DNA of 64,000 nucleotides from CADEED01 sp036677145 (GCA_036677145.1 JAKFFF010000037.1:1-64000); one strand, 5' to 3'; shown: positions 24,694-33,927, counted from the stretch's first letter. The notes: generated by a model from the letters alone, not told the origin. Made by a program: numbers and translations.

Positions 24694-24736
24694 ACCGCGT
24701 CTATGAGACATCTTATATAACAGCGACCGCGTCTAT
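24694..24736 (-). promoter_or_regulatory. Possible internal promoter with paired direct repeats
   Basis: The 79 bases between spuC and the binding-protein gene contain an AT-rich block (TTATATAAGAT in the minus direction, about 24711-24722) that could serve as a -10. It is flanked by two direct copies of ACCGCGTCTAT at 24694-24704 and 24726-24736, spaced 32 bases start to start, about three helical turns. One copy overlaps the end of spuC. A separate promoter for transporter genes is common in such operons. No convincing -35 is visible. Confidence 0.4.
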
Positions 24737-26106
24737 AGCCAGCCCTCGGCGCGCGCCCACGCGGAAGTTTCATCGAGTGATCGCACTACTTTGGACAGTA
24801 GTTCGTCGATTTCGGCGCGGGTTATGACCAGCGGCGGCGCGATGAACAGCGTATCGCGCGTCGCGCGCATGACGAGACCGTTGCGCGTGCAGGCGTCGCG
24901 CATGTGAATACCGACTTCTCCACGCGGTTCGAAGAAACGCCGCGAACTCTTGTCAGGCACGAGCTCGATGGCCGCCAGCAGGCCCAGGCAACGCGCCTCG
25001 CCGACCAGCGGATGGGCCGCGAGTTCCCCCCAGCGGGCGGCTAGATAGGGGGCCGTCTCGCCTTTCACCCGCTCGACGATGCGTTCGCGCCGGAATATTT
25101 CCAGGTTCGCGATGGCGACCGCGCAGGCCGCCGGGTGGCCGGAATAGGTGAAACCATGAAAAAACTCGCCGCCCTTCTCGATCAGCGTGCCGGCTACCCG
25201 GTCGCCGACCATCAGGCCTCCGATCGGTAGATAGCCCGACGACAGCGCCTTGGCCATCGTCAGGAAGTCGGGCCGCGTGCCGTAGTGTTCGCAGCCGAAC
25301 CACTCGCCCGTGCGCCCGAAACCGCAGATCACCTCGTCGGATGCGAACAAAATCCCGTACTTGTCGACGATCCTTTGTATTTCAGGCCAATACGTCTCGG
25401 GCGGGATCACGAGGCCACCCGCGCCCTGGACGGGCTCACCTATGAAAGCTGCGACGCGGTGCGGGCCGATTTCCTCTATTTTCTTTTCGAGTTCGCGCGC
25501 ACAGGCCAGGCCGAACTCCGCGGGCGTGAGATCTCCGCCCTCTCCGAACCAGTACGGCTGATTGATGTGCACGATGCCCGGCACCGCGCCGTCCGGGCCT
25601 AGCTGCTCGTGCATCGGCTTCATGCCGCCCAACGAAGCGCCGGCAATGGTACTACCGTGGTATCCATTCCAGCGCGAGATGACGACGTTCCGCTGAGGTT
25701 GATCGTGCAATTGCCAGTAGCGGCGGACGAGGCGCAGCAGCGTGTCGTTCGCCTCGCTGCCGGAGCCCGTATAGAAGACGTGATTGAACTGCGGCGGCGT
25801 GACTTCCTTGAGGATGCGCGCAAGTTCTATCGCGGGCGTGGTCGCGCACTGGAAGAAGCTGTTGTAGTACGGCAGCTCGAGCATCTGCTTGTAAGCCGCC
25901 TCCGACAGTTCCCGCCGGCCGTACCCGAGCGCCACGCACCACAGTCCCGACATTCCATCCAGGATCTTCGCGCCGTCCGAAGTGTAGATATAGACACCTT
26001 CGGCCCGCGTGACGATGCGCGCGCCCTTCGCGGCGAGCTGCTTGTAGTCGGTGAACGGGTGCAGGTAGTGGGCGCTATCCAGTCGCTGCCAGTCGCGTGT
26101 TTCCAT
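24733..26106 (-). CDS. spuC: Putrescine-pyruvate aminotransferase (SpuC-like)
   Basis: This 457-residue class III aminotransferase has SGLWCVALGYGRRE near residue 55, GSEANDTLLRLVRRYW (116-131), YHGSTIAGASLGG (149-161), cofactor Asp257 in ASDEVICGFGRTG, and Schiff-base K286 in LTMAKALSSGYLP. These match SpuC, which transfers the amino group of putrescine to pyruvate, giving 4-aminobutanal. It lies between the ligase and transporter genes exactly as in the P. aeruginosa spu operon. The ATG at 26106 has a GAGG site and starts 11 bases after the ligase gene; an upstream in-frame start lies within that gene. Confidence 0.93.
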   Translation of the reverse strand: METRDWQRLDSAHYLHPFTDYKQLAAKGARIVTRAEGVYIYTSDGAKILDGMSGLWCVALGYGRRELSEAAYKQMLELPYYNSFFQCATTPAIELARILKEVTPPQFNHVFYTGSGSEANDTLLRLVRRYWQLHDQPQRNVVISRWNGYHGSTIAGASLGGMKPMHEQLGPDGAVPGIVHINQPYWFGEGGDLTPAEFGLACARELEKKIEEIGPHRVAAFIGEPVQGAGGLVIPPETYWPEIQRIVDKYGILFASDEVICGFGRTGEWFGCEHYGTRPDFLTMAKALSSGYLPIGGLMVGDRVAGTLIEKGGEFFHGFTYSGHPAACAVAIANLEIFRRERIVERVKGETAPYLAARWGELAAHPLVGEARCLGLLAAIELVPDKSSRRFFEPRGEVGIHMRDACTRNGLVMRATRDTLFIAPPLVITRAEIDELLSKVVRSLDETSAWARAEGWL

Positions 26107-26117
26107 GACGCCCTCGT

Positions 26118-27458
26118 TCAAACGTTCAACAGCAGGTGCTCGCGCTCCCACGAACTGATCACCTGCAGGAATACCTCGTATTCGGCTTCCTTCACGATGG
26201 TGTATGCCGAAATGAACGGTTCACCAAGGATGCGCACCAGCGGCTCGCACCCGCGCAGTTCACGGATCGCCTCATCGAGCGAGCGCGGCAACGAGAATGG
26301 CAGTTCATGCGCGGAACCGGAGATCGGCTCCGAGGGCTGCAGCCCTTCCATCATCCCGAGGTAACCGCAGGCCAGCGAAGTCGCGATCGCGATATACGGA
26401 TTCGCATCGGCGCCTGCCAATCGGTTCTCGACACGACGCGCGGTCGCATCCGAGGCGGGCACGCGTAATCCCGCGGTGCGATTGTCATAGCCCCACTGCA
26501 CGTTGATGGGCGCGAGCTGGAAACGCGAGATGCGCCGATAGCTGTTCACGTTCGGCGCGAGCAGCGCCATGGCCGCGGGCAGGTACTTCTGCAACCCGGC
26601 GATGTGCGAGAAGAACAGCGACGTCGGTGTGCCATCGGCATTCGAGAAGATGTTCTTCTTCGTCTTGGTGTCGACGATGCTCTGATGGATGTGCATGGCG
26701 CTGCCGGGCTCCTTGGCATGCGGCTTGGCCATGAACGTCGCGTACATCTTGTGACGCAGCGCGGCTTCGCGCGCCGTGCGCTTGAACAGGAACGCCTGGT
26801 CGGCGAGATCGAGCGCGTTGCCGTGCAGCAGGTTGATCTCCATCTGCGCCGCGCCGTCCTCGTGGATCAGCGTGTCGATCTCGATGTCCTGGTCCTCGCA
26901 GAACTGGTACATGTCGTCGAACAGTGGATCGAACTCGTTGACCGCCGCGATGCTGTAACTCTGGCGGCCAGGCTCGGCGCGTCCTGAACGGCCCACCGGC
27001 GGCTTGAGTGGATAGTCGGCGTCGATGTTGGGCTCGACGAGATAGAACTCGAGCTCGGGCGCCACCACCGGTTCCCAGCCGCGCGCCGCGTACATCTCCA
27101 GGATGTGGCGCAACACACCGCGCGGCGCCATGCCGACGCGCCGGCCGTCGGCGTAGAAGCAGTCATGTATCACCTGCGCGGTGGGCTCGGCCGCCCAGGG
27201 CACGCGGCGCACCGTCTTCGCATCGGCTTTCAGCGTGATGTCGATTTCCGCCGGGCTCATGGCCCCGTCGGTGTTGTGCGGGTAATCACCCGTCACCGTC
27301 TGCAGGAAAATGCTCTCGGGCAGACGCATGCCCTCGTCCTCGCCGAATTTCTCCGCCGGCATGATCTTGCCGCGCGCGATGCCCGCCATGTCCGGGATGA
27401 TGGCCTCCACTTCCGAAATGCCGTGGTCGCGGAGGAACTGCCTGATTTCATTCGCCAT
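26118..27458 (-). CDS. spuB: Glutamate-polyamine ligase (SpuB/PuuA, glutamine synthetase family)
   Basis: This 446-residue protein belongs to the glutamine synthetase superfamily, in the gamma-glutamylpolyamine synthetase branch. The start IRQFLRDHGISEVEAIIPDMAGIARGKIMPA and the catalytic-domain segments EDGAAQMEINLLHG, KPHAKEPGSAMHIHQS and NRTAGLRVP, followed by ENRLAGADANPY, are typical. It would join glutamate to putrescine or a related amine with ATP. It lies between the gamma-glutamyl-GABA hydrolase (24 bases) and spuC. A second ligase of this family is at 28543-29907. AGGA precedes its ATG at a good distance. Confidence 0.93.
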   Translation of the reverse strand: MANEIRQFLRDHGISEVEAIIPDMAGIARGKIMPAEKFGEDEGMRLPESIFLQTVTGDYPHNTDGAMSPAEIDITLKADAKTVRRVPWAAEPTAQVIHDCFYADGRRVGMAPRGVLRHILEMYAARGWEPVVAPELEFYLVEPNIDADYPLKPPVGRSGRAEPGRQSYSIAAVNEFDPLFDDMYQFCEDQDIEIDTLIHEDGAAQMEINLLHGNALDLADQAFLFKRTAREAALRHKMYATFMAKPHAKEPGSAMHIHQSIVDTKTKKNIFSNADGTPTSLFFSHIAGLQKYLPAAMALLAPNVNSYRRISRFQLAPINVQWGYDNRTAGLRVPASDATARRVENRLAGADANPYIAIATSLACGYLGMMEGLQPSEPISGSAHELPFSLPRSLDEAIRELRGCEPLVRILGEPFISAYTIVKEAEYEVFLQVISSWEREHLLLNV

Positions 27459-27482
27459 GGTCTGTCCTGTTCTCTTGTCTAA

Positions 27483-28253
27483 CTACACGCCTGCTTGTTG
27501 CATTCTCCGGCTCGCCGCGCGGCCGAACTCGGCGAACAACGCCTGCGAAAATGGATTCGTCATCACCTTCCACTCGGGGTGCCATTGCACCGCGAGCGCG
27601 AAACCCCTGCTCGACTTCACGCGAAACGCCTCGATGAGCCCGTCCGGCGCGCGCGCCTCGACCGCCAGGTCAGGCGCGAGCTGGTCGACTCCCTGCCAGT
27701 GCAGCGAATTGACACGGATGCGCTCGGTGCCCGCGAGCTGGCGCAGCAGGCCGCCGTCCTCGAGCAACACGTCGTGCACCGGCGCGTACTGCACGTCGAG
27801 CGGCTCCTCCTTGTTCTCACGATGATCACTGAACCCTTCGATCTCGTGCACACGCTGATGCAGCGTCCCGCCCAGCGCAACGTTCATTTCCTGGAATCCG
27901 CGGCAGACTCCGAGCACCGGAACACCCTGCGCCACCGCGCTCGGGATCAGCGACAGCGTGGTCGCGTCACGATGCGGATCATGCAGCGTGCCGGGAATAC
28001 TCGAGCTGCCCGCGTAGCGCGTTGGCTCGACGTTCGACGGCGAGCCGGGAAAGAAAATGCCATCCACGTGCGCCAGGATCTGGGCGACGTCGAGCGGCGT
28101 CTCGAGCACCGGAATCAGCAACGGCAGGCAATCCGCGGCCTGAACGATCGCCGCGATGTACTTCTCGCCGACCGCATGAAACGGATGTGGCCCGATCATG
28201 CGTCGATCGGCGGGAATGCCGATCACCGGGCGCTTGTTGCCACGCTTGGACAT
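27483..28253 (-). CDS. spuA: Gamma-glutamyl-gamma-aminobutyrate hydrolase (PuuD/SpuA)
   Basis: This 256-residue class I glutamine amidotransferase-like hydrolase has nucleophile Cys117 in LGVCRGFQE and the His225/Glu227 pair in VQWHPEW, so the triad is intact. The N-terminal PVIGIPADRRM and HVDGIFFPGSPSNVEP are characteristic of PuuD. It releases GABA and glutamate at the end of the gamma-glutamylated putrescine pathway. It is the first gene of the seven-gene minus-strand operon and is divergent from the second ligase gene. Confidence 0.94.
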   Translation of the reverse strand: MSKRGNKRPVIGIPADRRMIGPHPFHAVGEKYIAAIVQAADCLPLLIPVLETPLDVAQILAHVDGIFFPGSPSNVEPTRYAGSSSIPGTLHDPHRDATTLSLIPSAVAQGVPVLGVCRGFQEMNVALGGTLHQRVHEIEGFSDHRENKEEPLDVQYAPVHDVLLEDGGLLRQLAGTERIRVNSLHWQGVDQLAPDLAVEARAPDGLIEAFRVKSSRGFALAVQWHPEWKVMTNPFSQALFAEFGRAASRRMQQAGV

Positions 28254-28304
28254 GAATAACTTCTTTGGCCCTAGTTTCCGGCTCAGGCGCCGCGTAAGTG
28301 CGGA

Positions 28305-28382
28305 TTGCGAGGATCCGCGCGCTGTCTATTATCCTTTACGGCCCCTCGTCCAAGACCCGGGCGGGGGTGGTCATTAGACCAC
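28305..28382 (+). promoter_or_regulatory. Promoter and palindromic operator in the spuA-spuI intergenic region
   Basis: The 289-base region between the divergent polyamine genes (28254-28542) contains TTGCGA (28305-28310), 16 bases, then TATTAT (28327-28332), a fair sigma-70 promoter toward spuI. About 30 bases downstream lies a perfect palindrome: GTGGTC (28367-28372), ATTA, GACCAC (28377-28382). The TGGTC-spacer-GACCA form is typical of FadR-type GntR regulators, and repression from that position is plausible. The remaining 160 bases before the ligase ATG form a long leader in which I see no named element. Confidence 0.45.
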
Positions 28383-28542
28383 AGCTTGCGAGGGCCCGGC
28401 TCGCCCAAGTGTGTGCGGCGAATGCAGCTGCAATGGGGCTCAATTCAGGGCTTTGCCCGGTTTGCGGGCCTGCCGCGCGCGGGCATATGCTCGTCACGCC
28501 GGCGCGCAATCAGCGTCGAAAATAATAAACATAGAAACCCTT

Positions 28543-29907
28543 ATGACCAGCGCCTCTGAACCTGAGCTCGCGCACTTTCTGGCCGCACATCCCGATGTCC
28601 GGTTCTTCGATGCATTCGTGAATGATCTGAATACCGTGGAACGCGGCAAACGTATCGACCGCGCGGGCATCGCCGGAGTATTCGAGCGCGGCATGCCGCT
28701 GCCCGGTTCCATGTTCGCGCTCGACATCGAAGGTGGAACCGTCGAAGACACGGGCCTGGGTTTCGCCGATGGCGACGCGGACCGCCCCTGCATGCCGATC
28801 CCGGGGACGCTCGTGCCCGTGCCCTGGCAGAAGGACGTCGCGCAGGTGCAGCTGCGCATGTTCGAGCACGACGGCCGCCGCTTCTTCGGCGATCCACGCC
28901 TCCTCCTCGAAGGCCAGCTCGAGAAATTGCGCGCGCTCGGCCTCACGCCCGTGGTCGCGATCGAATACGAGTTCTATCTCGTCGACAGCGAGCGCAACGC
29001 CGCCGGACTGCCGCAGCCACCCCGCGGACCGCTCACGGGACGGCGCGAGTACCGCACGCAGATCAATTCCATGGCCGATCTCAACGAATATTCGACACTG
29101 CTCGCCGAGATCGATCGCGTGTGCCGGCTGCAGAACGTGCCCGCCACCTCCTCGCTCGCCGAATACGGCCCGGGCCAGTACGAGGTGAACCTCGCGCATG
29201 CGCCCGATGCGCTGCGCGTCTGCGACGAGGCGCTGCGATTCAAACGCATCGTCAAGAGCGTGGCGCGCGCGCATGGTTGCGAGGCGACGTTTCTGCCGAA
29301 ACCCTACGCCGACATGGCCGGCAGCGGCTTGCACGTTCACGTGAGCCTGCTCGATGCGCAGGGGAAGAACATCTTCGCCGCGCCGGTGCCGCACGACAGC
29401 GCGCCACTGCGCCATGCGATCGCGGGCACGTTGGCCACACTCGCCGACAGCATGGCGATCTGCGCGCCGGGACCCAACAGCTATCGCCGCTTCAAGTCCG
29501 AGGCCTATGTGCCGCTGCATCCGACCTGGTCGATCAACAACCGCGGCTCGGCGGTGCGCGTGCCCGCGTCCGACCCGGCGAACCTGCGCATCGAGCACCG
29601 GCTCGCGGGCGCCGATGCGAATCCCTATCTCGTGACGGCGTGGCTGCTGGCCGGCATCCGCCATGGACTGACCCGCAAACTCGAGCCACCGCCCGTGACC
29701 ACGGGTAATGTCTATCGACAACCCGGCGAACCGCTGCCGCTCAACTGGAGCGCGGCCATCGAGTGTTTCGCGGCGAGCGCATTCGCGCGCGACTTCTTCG
29801 GCGAGCAGTTCACGACCTTGTATTCGACGGTCAAGCGCGCGGAGATGGTGGAATTCAACTCGCATATCACGCCGCTCGAAATCGCGCGGTATCTCGGCCC
29901 ACTCTGA
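28543..29907 (+). CDS. spuI: Second glutamate-polyamine ligase (SpuI/PuuA, glutamine synthetase family)
   Basis: This 454-residue member of the same gamma-glutamylpolyamine synthetase branch has FDAFVNDLNTVERGKRI at the start, VVAIEYEFYLVD, AEYGPGQYEVNLAHAP, KPYADMAGSGLHVHVS, then NNRGSAVRVP and EHRLAGADANPY. It is clearly paralogous to the ligase at 26118 but diverged, suggesting another amine (longer polyamines or monoamines). The start at 28543 is an ATG in an AT-rich patch with no strong ribosome site. The FAD oxidase gene follows 4 bases after its stop. The position matches spuI, which is also divergent from spuA in Pseudomonas. Confidence 0.92.
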   Translation: MTSASEPELAHFLAAHPDVRFFDAFVNDLNTVERGKRIDRAGIAGVFERGMPLPGSMFALDIEGGTVEDTGLGFADGDADRPCMPIPGTLVPVPWQKDVAQVQLRMFEHDGRRFFGDPRLLLEGQLEKLRALGLTPVVAIEYEFYLVDSERNAAGLPQPPRGPLTGRREYRTQINSMADLNEYSTLLAEIDRVCRLQNVPATSSLAEYGPGQYEVNLAHAPDALRVCDEALRFKRIVKSVARAHGCEATFLPKPYADMAGSGLHVHVSLLDAQGKNIFAAPVPHDSAPLRHAIAGTLATLADSMAICAPGPNSYRRFKSEAYVPLHPTWSINNRGSAVRVPASDPANLRIEHRLAGADANPYLVTAWLLAGIRHGLTRKLEPPPVTTGNVYRQPGEPLPLNWSAAIECFAASAFARDFFGEQFTTLYSTVKRAEMVEFNSHITPLEIARYLGPL

Positions 29908-29911
29908 ACAC

Positions 29912-31198
29912 ATGAGCACGGATCCGCAGAACTACTACTACGCGAGCACGCCTGATCCGGCGCGTTTCGCGCCGCTGCGCGGCGAGTTGCGCGCGGATGT
30001 CTGCATCCTGGGCGGCGGGATCTCGGGGCTGTCGGCGGCGCTGCACCTGCGCGAGCGCGGCTATCAGGTCGCGCTGCTCGAAGCCCAGCACCTGGGCTTC
30101 GGCGGCTCGGGCCGCAGCGGAGGCCAGTCGATATTCGGCTACGCCTGCGAACAGGAGACTCTCGAAAAGGCGGTTGGCTTCGCGGATGCGCGCCGCATGT
30201 GGGACCTGTCGATCGAAGGAATGAACCTGCAGCGCGAGCTGATCGCGAAACACGCGATCGCGTGCGACTACGTGCCCGGGCACATGATCGTCGGCCTCAA
30301 ACCCCGTCACGACGCATGGCTGCGCGCGGAGATCGAGCGCCTGCGCGACAAGTACGACTATCACTCGCTGCGATACATCCAGCGCGAGGAGTTGCGCGGC
30401 ATCGTCGCGAGCGAGCGCTACACCAGCGGGATGCTCGATTCCAATGGCGGGCACCTGCATCCGTACCGCTACACGCGCGGCCTGGGCGCGGCGGCGGCGG
30501 CGGCCGGCGTGTCCATTTTCGAAGACTCCGCGGTGACCCGGCTGGAGGTCGCGCAGGATGCGAGCTCGCCTAACATCGTTCACACCGCGGCGGGCGTGGT
30601 GCGCGCGCCGCACCTGGTCGTCGCCGGCGGCGCGCTGCTCGGCGACCTCGTGCCGGAACTGGCGCGCAAACTCATCGCCATCGGCACGTACATCGTCACG
30701 ACGCAGCCGCTCGGCGCGGAACGCGCGGCCGCGTTGATCCGCAATAACGCGGCCGTCGCCGACATGAACTGGATCCTCGACTACTTTCGCCGCCTGCCCG
30801 ACACCCGGCTGTTGTTCGGCGGGCGCGTCAGTTATTCGGGTGTCGACCCGTTCGATTCCGCGCACGTGCTGCGCAGACGCATCGCGACCGTTTTCCCGCA
30901 ACTCACCGAAGCGCGTGTCGAATACGCCTGGGGCGGCTATCTCGACATCACGCCGAACCGCGCGCCGAACTTCGGCCGGCTCGGGCCCAGTGCGTATTTC
31001 CTCCAGGGACTTTCGGGGCACGGCATGGTGATCTCCGGCATCGCGGGCAAACTCGTGAGCGAAGCGATCGCCGGCAGCGCGGAAAGATTCGACCTGTTCA
31101 GCCGGCTCAAACACGCGGACTTCCCGGGCGGAGCGCTGTTGCGCCGGCCCGCGCTGGTGCTCGCGATGCTCTGGTACCGGCTCAGGGACTTCTTGTGA
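29912..31198 (+). CDS. puuB: Gamma-glutamylputrescine oxidase, FAD-dependent (PuuB/PauB)
   Basis: This 428-residue flavoprotein of the DAO family starts with YYYASTPDPARFAPLRG, as PuuB does. The Rossmann motif ADVCILGGGISGLSAALHL (about 28-46) is followed by LGFGGSGRSGGQSIFGY, where the SGRSGGQ segment is a PuuB hallmark. The C-terminal part has YLDITPNRAPNFGRL and GLSGHGMVISGIAGKLVSEAI. It oxidises gamma-glutamylputrescine to gamma-glutamyl-gamma-aminobutyraldehyde, the step between the ligases and the aldehyde dehydrogenase at 50485. It is 4 bases from spuI and overlaps the next gene by 4 (GTGA). Confidence 0.93.
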   Translation: MSTDPQNYYYASTPDPARFAPLRGELRADVCILGGGISGLSAALHLRERGYQVALLEAQHLGFGGSGRSGGQSIFGYACEQETLEKAVGFADARRMWDLSIEGMNLQRELIAKHAIACDYVPGHMIVGLKPRHDAWLRAEIERLRDKYDYHSLRYIQREELRGIVASERYTSGMLDSNGGHLHPYRYTRGLGAAAAAAGVSIFEDSAVTRLEVAQDASSPNIVHTAAGVVRAPHLVVAGGALLGDLVPELARKLIAIGTYIVTTQPLGAERAAALIRNNAAVADMNWILDYFRRLPDTRLLFGGRVSYSGVDPFDSAHVLRRRIATVFPQLTEARVEYAWGGYLDITPNRAPNFGRLGPSAYFLQGLSGHGMVISGIAGKLVSEAIAGSAERFDLFSRLKHADFPGGALLRRPALVLAMLWYRLRDFL

Positions 31199-31977
31199 GC
31201 GCGCCGTTCGAGTTCGGCGTGTTCCTCGCGGCGCTGCCGCTGCTGCTGACCGCCGCGACACTCACCTGGTTGCTGTCACTCGCGCTGCGCAATGTGTCGC
31301 TGGCCGATCCGCTCTGGGGCCTGCTGTTGTTCGCCGCCGGCGTGATGTATGCGCTCGGCAGCGATCCGCGCGCCCCGCGACTCTCATTGGTGCTGTGGCT
31401 GCTCGCGATATGGGCGCTCCGTCTCGCCTTCCATCTCACCGCGCGCTACGCCGGCAGCGGCGAGATCCGGCGATATCGGGACATGCGCGAGCGGCACTCG
31501 CCGAGCTTCGGCATCAAGAGCCTGTACCTGGTGTTCCTGCCGCGCGCACTCGGCGCCTGGATCGTTTCGCTGCCATTGCTCGGCGCGTTCGCGAGCACTC
31601 GCCCGACGGGAATCCTGGATTACGGGGGCGCCGCCCTGTGTATCTTCGGCATCGTCATCGAGGCGGTCAGCGATCGCCAGCTCGCGCGGTTCGCGCGCGA
31701 TCCGGCCAATGCCGATGCCGTCCTGTCGGCCGGTTTGTGGCGCCTCTCCCGCCATCCTAACTACTTCGGCGAGGCGTGTGTCTGGTGGGGGTTCTGGCTG
31801 ATCGCAGTCTCGGCCGGCGCGGGGTGGTCCATCGCAGGTCCTGCCTTGCTGACGGTGTTGCTGCTGCGCGCCTGGGGGGTTGCCAGGATGGAGCGGGACA
31901 TCGGCAATCGCCGGCCGCAATATGCCGACTATGTCTTGAAAACGAACGCTTTTTTCCCGCGCCTGCACCATAAATGA
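31195..31977 (+). CDS. DUF1295 / steroid 5-alpha-reductase-like membrane protein
   Basis: This 260-residue membrane protein has six or seven hydrophobic segments and the DUF1295 signature: RYRDMRERHSPSFGIKSL in the middle and LSRHPNYFGEACVWWGFWL near residues 182-200, followed by RMERDIGNRRPQYADY. The family is related to 3-oxo-5-alpha-steroid 4-dehydrogenases and methyltransferases of the ICMT superfamily; an NADPH-dependent or methyl-transfer role is possible but unproven. It starts with GTG overlapping the puuB stop by 4 bases, so it is translated with the polyamine genes, although no pathway link is obvious. Confidence 0.85.
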   Translation: MSAPFEFGVFLAALPLLLTAATLTWLLSLALRNVSLADPLWGLLLFAAGVMYALGSDPRAPRLSLVLWLLAIWALRLAFHLTARYAGSGEIRRYRDMRERHSPSFGIKSLYLVFLPRALGAWIVSLPLLGAFASTRPTGILDYGGAALCIFGIVIEAVSDRQLARFARDPANADAVLSAGLWRLSRHPNYFGEACVWWGFWLIAVSAGAGWSIAGPALLTVLLLRAWGVARMERDIGNRRPQYADYVLKTNAFFPRLHHK

Positions 31978-32067
31978 CCTAAAGGCTGCCCCGTTCTGGG
32001 CCGATAGCTAAGGGTGACACCCGGAGCCATGACCCCAGGAAACGCAGGAATTGCCGGCAGGACATTT

Positions 32068-33927
32068 GTGACAGAGGCGGATTCAAACCAGCGCGAGGCC
32101 CATGCCCGTGAGGTGCGTCACGACGTCGTGACTCATCTCACGATGGCCACGCATCGCACATTCCGGATCCTGATCGCGGCGCAATTCCCCGTGGCGCTCT
32201 TTCTCGCGTGGAAGTCGGCGCAGCCGGGCGACTCGCGCCTGTTGTTCACGTTGCTGGCCGGCGCCACGCTTTCGATCCCGACCCTGCTGTTCATGCGCGC
32301 CGCGCCCCGCTCGGCCTGGGTGCGGCACTGGATCGCGTTCACGCAGATCGGCTGGTCGATGATGTTCATGTGGTTGCTCGCCGGCCGCGCCGAGGCGCAG
32401 TTTCACCTGTTCGTCTCGCTGGCCCTGCTCTCCTTCTATCGCGACTGGCGCGTTATCGTGATCGCGACGCTCGCGGCCTTCGTCTACCCGGTGCTGCGCA
32501 TCCAGTTGCTGCCCGATGCGTATTTCATCGGTTCCTCGGCCTGGTTGCGCGTGCTCGAACAGGGCGCGTGGATCGTCGCCGAAGCCGCCATGCTGATGCT
32601 CGCCATCCAGCAGAGCCTGCAGACCGTGGCGTATTTTTCCAAGGACGCCGCACAGCAGCGCCTGACCAACGAGACCGCGGCGCGCACCGTCGGCGAAAAC
32701 ACCGCCGAACTCGTGCGCAGCCGCGAGCAATACCGCCTGCTCACCGAATCCACGCGCGCGATTCCGTTCGAGCTCGACCTGGCGCATGGACGATTCACGT
32801 ACGTCGGTCCGCAGGCCGAGAAGCTGCTGGGCATTCCAACCGCGAGCTGGAAACAGTCGGGTTTCCTCGATGAACTGCTGCCGCGTGATCGCGAAGAATC
32901 GGCGCGCCGGCAGATAGACGAATCAGTGCCCGGCACGTTCGAGATCTTGTGCTCGGTGATGTCCGGCGAACACCGGCTCGTCGAGCTGCGCTGGATCACC
33001 AGTTGCGAGATTCGCGATGACATGCGCGTGCTGCGCGGCTTCATGATCGACGTGACCGACGCGCGCCGCCAGGTGCGCGAATTGACGCAGGAACAGAAGC
33101 TCGAGTCCGTTGGCCGCATCGCGGCCGGCGTGGCGCACGAGATCAACACCTCGGTGCAATTCATCTCCGACAGCGTACGTTTCGTGCGCCACGCGCTACG
33201 CGACGTGCCACGTGCCCTCGCCGACTACCGCGCGCTGGCCGTCGGCGCGCTCGCCGGACGGGACGTCGTCGAGGCCGCGAAAAAAGCCAACGACACCGAC
33301 GAAGCCGCCGATGTCGACTACTTCCTCAAGAACGCGCCCGAGGCGCTCGACCGCGCGATCGAGGGCATTGGCCGGGTCGGCTCGATCGTGAAGTCGATGA
33401 CCGAGTTCGCCCATCCAGATGCGCTCAATGCCACCGACGTCGACGTGAACCGCGCCGTCACGACCACGTTGAACATGGCCCGCAACGAGTACAAGTCCAT
33501 CGCCGAACTCGAAACCGATTTCGGCGTGTTGCCGCCGGTGCATTGCCACGCCGGCGACGTGAACCAGGTGGTGTTGAACCTGGTGCTCAACGCGGCGCAC
33601 GCGATTCACGACGTAGTCGATGGCACCAATCACAAGGGCCGTATTACCGTGCGCACCCGCGTCATCGGCGGCTACGTCGAAATCTCGATCCGCGACACCG
33701 GCAACGGGATTCCCGAGTCGGTTCGCGGCCGCATCTTCGAACCGTTCGTCACGACGAAGGAAGTCGGACGCGGCGCCGGCCAGGGCCTCTCGCTGTCGCG
33801 CGGGCTCGTGGTCGACAAACTCAAAGGTTCTCTTCATTTCGAAACGGAAACGGGCAAGGGCACGACATTCTTCCTCAGGCTTCCCGTGTCGGACCAGGCC
33901 CTAACTAATAAGCAGGCTGCAGCATGA
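32068..33927 (+). CDS. Membrane-bound sensor histidine kinase
   Basis: With the GTG at 32068 (AGGA five bases upstream) the protein has 619 residues; GTG 32014 and ATG 32029 are longer options. Five or six hydrophobic segments cover about residues 30-185, followed by a coiled linker, a PAS-like domain (about 230-345, FELDLAHGRFTYVG) and a HisKA domain with phospho-acceptor His357 in AGVAHEINT. The ATPase domain has N-box DVNQVVLNLVLNAAHA, G1 IRDTGNGIP and G2-like GRGAGQGLSLS. Its stop overlaps the REC-HDOD gene by 4 bases, so the pair forms one two-component system. No periplasmic sensor domain is apparent. Confidence 0.9.
   Translation: MTEADSNQREAHAREVRHDVVTHLTMATHRTFRILIAAQFPVALFLAWKSAQPGDSRLLFTLLAGATLSIPTLLFMRAAPRSAWVRHWIAFTQIGWSMMFMWLLAGRAEAQFHLFVSLALLSFYRDWRVIVIATLAAFVYPVLRIQLLPDAYFIGSSAWLRVLEQGAWIVAEAAMLMLAIQQSLQTVAYFSKDAAQQRLTNETAARTVGENTAELVRSREQYRLLTESTRAIPFELDLAHGRFTYVGPQAEKLLGIPTASWKQSGFLDELLPRDREESARRQIDESVPGTFEILCSVMSGEHRLVELRWITSCEIRDDMRVLRGFMIDVTDARRQVRELTQEQKLESVGRIAAGVAHEINTSVQFISDSVRFVRHALRDVPRALADYRALAVGALAGRDVVEAAKKANDTDEAADVDYFLKNAPEALDRAIEGIGRVGSIVKSMTEFAHPDALNATDVDVNRAVTTTLNMARNEYKSIAELETDFGVLPPVHCHAGDVNQVVLNLVLNAAHAIHDVVDGTNHKGRITVRTRVIGGYVEISIRDTGNGIPESVRGRIFEPFVTTKEVGRGAGQGLSLSRGLVVDKLKGSLHFETETGKGTTFFLRLPVSDQALTNKQAAA

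Noticed and set aside
28254..28542. Sigma-54 promoter in the spuA-spuI region
   Set aside because: No TGGC-N8-TTGC element with correct spacing was found on either strand.
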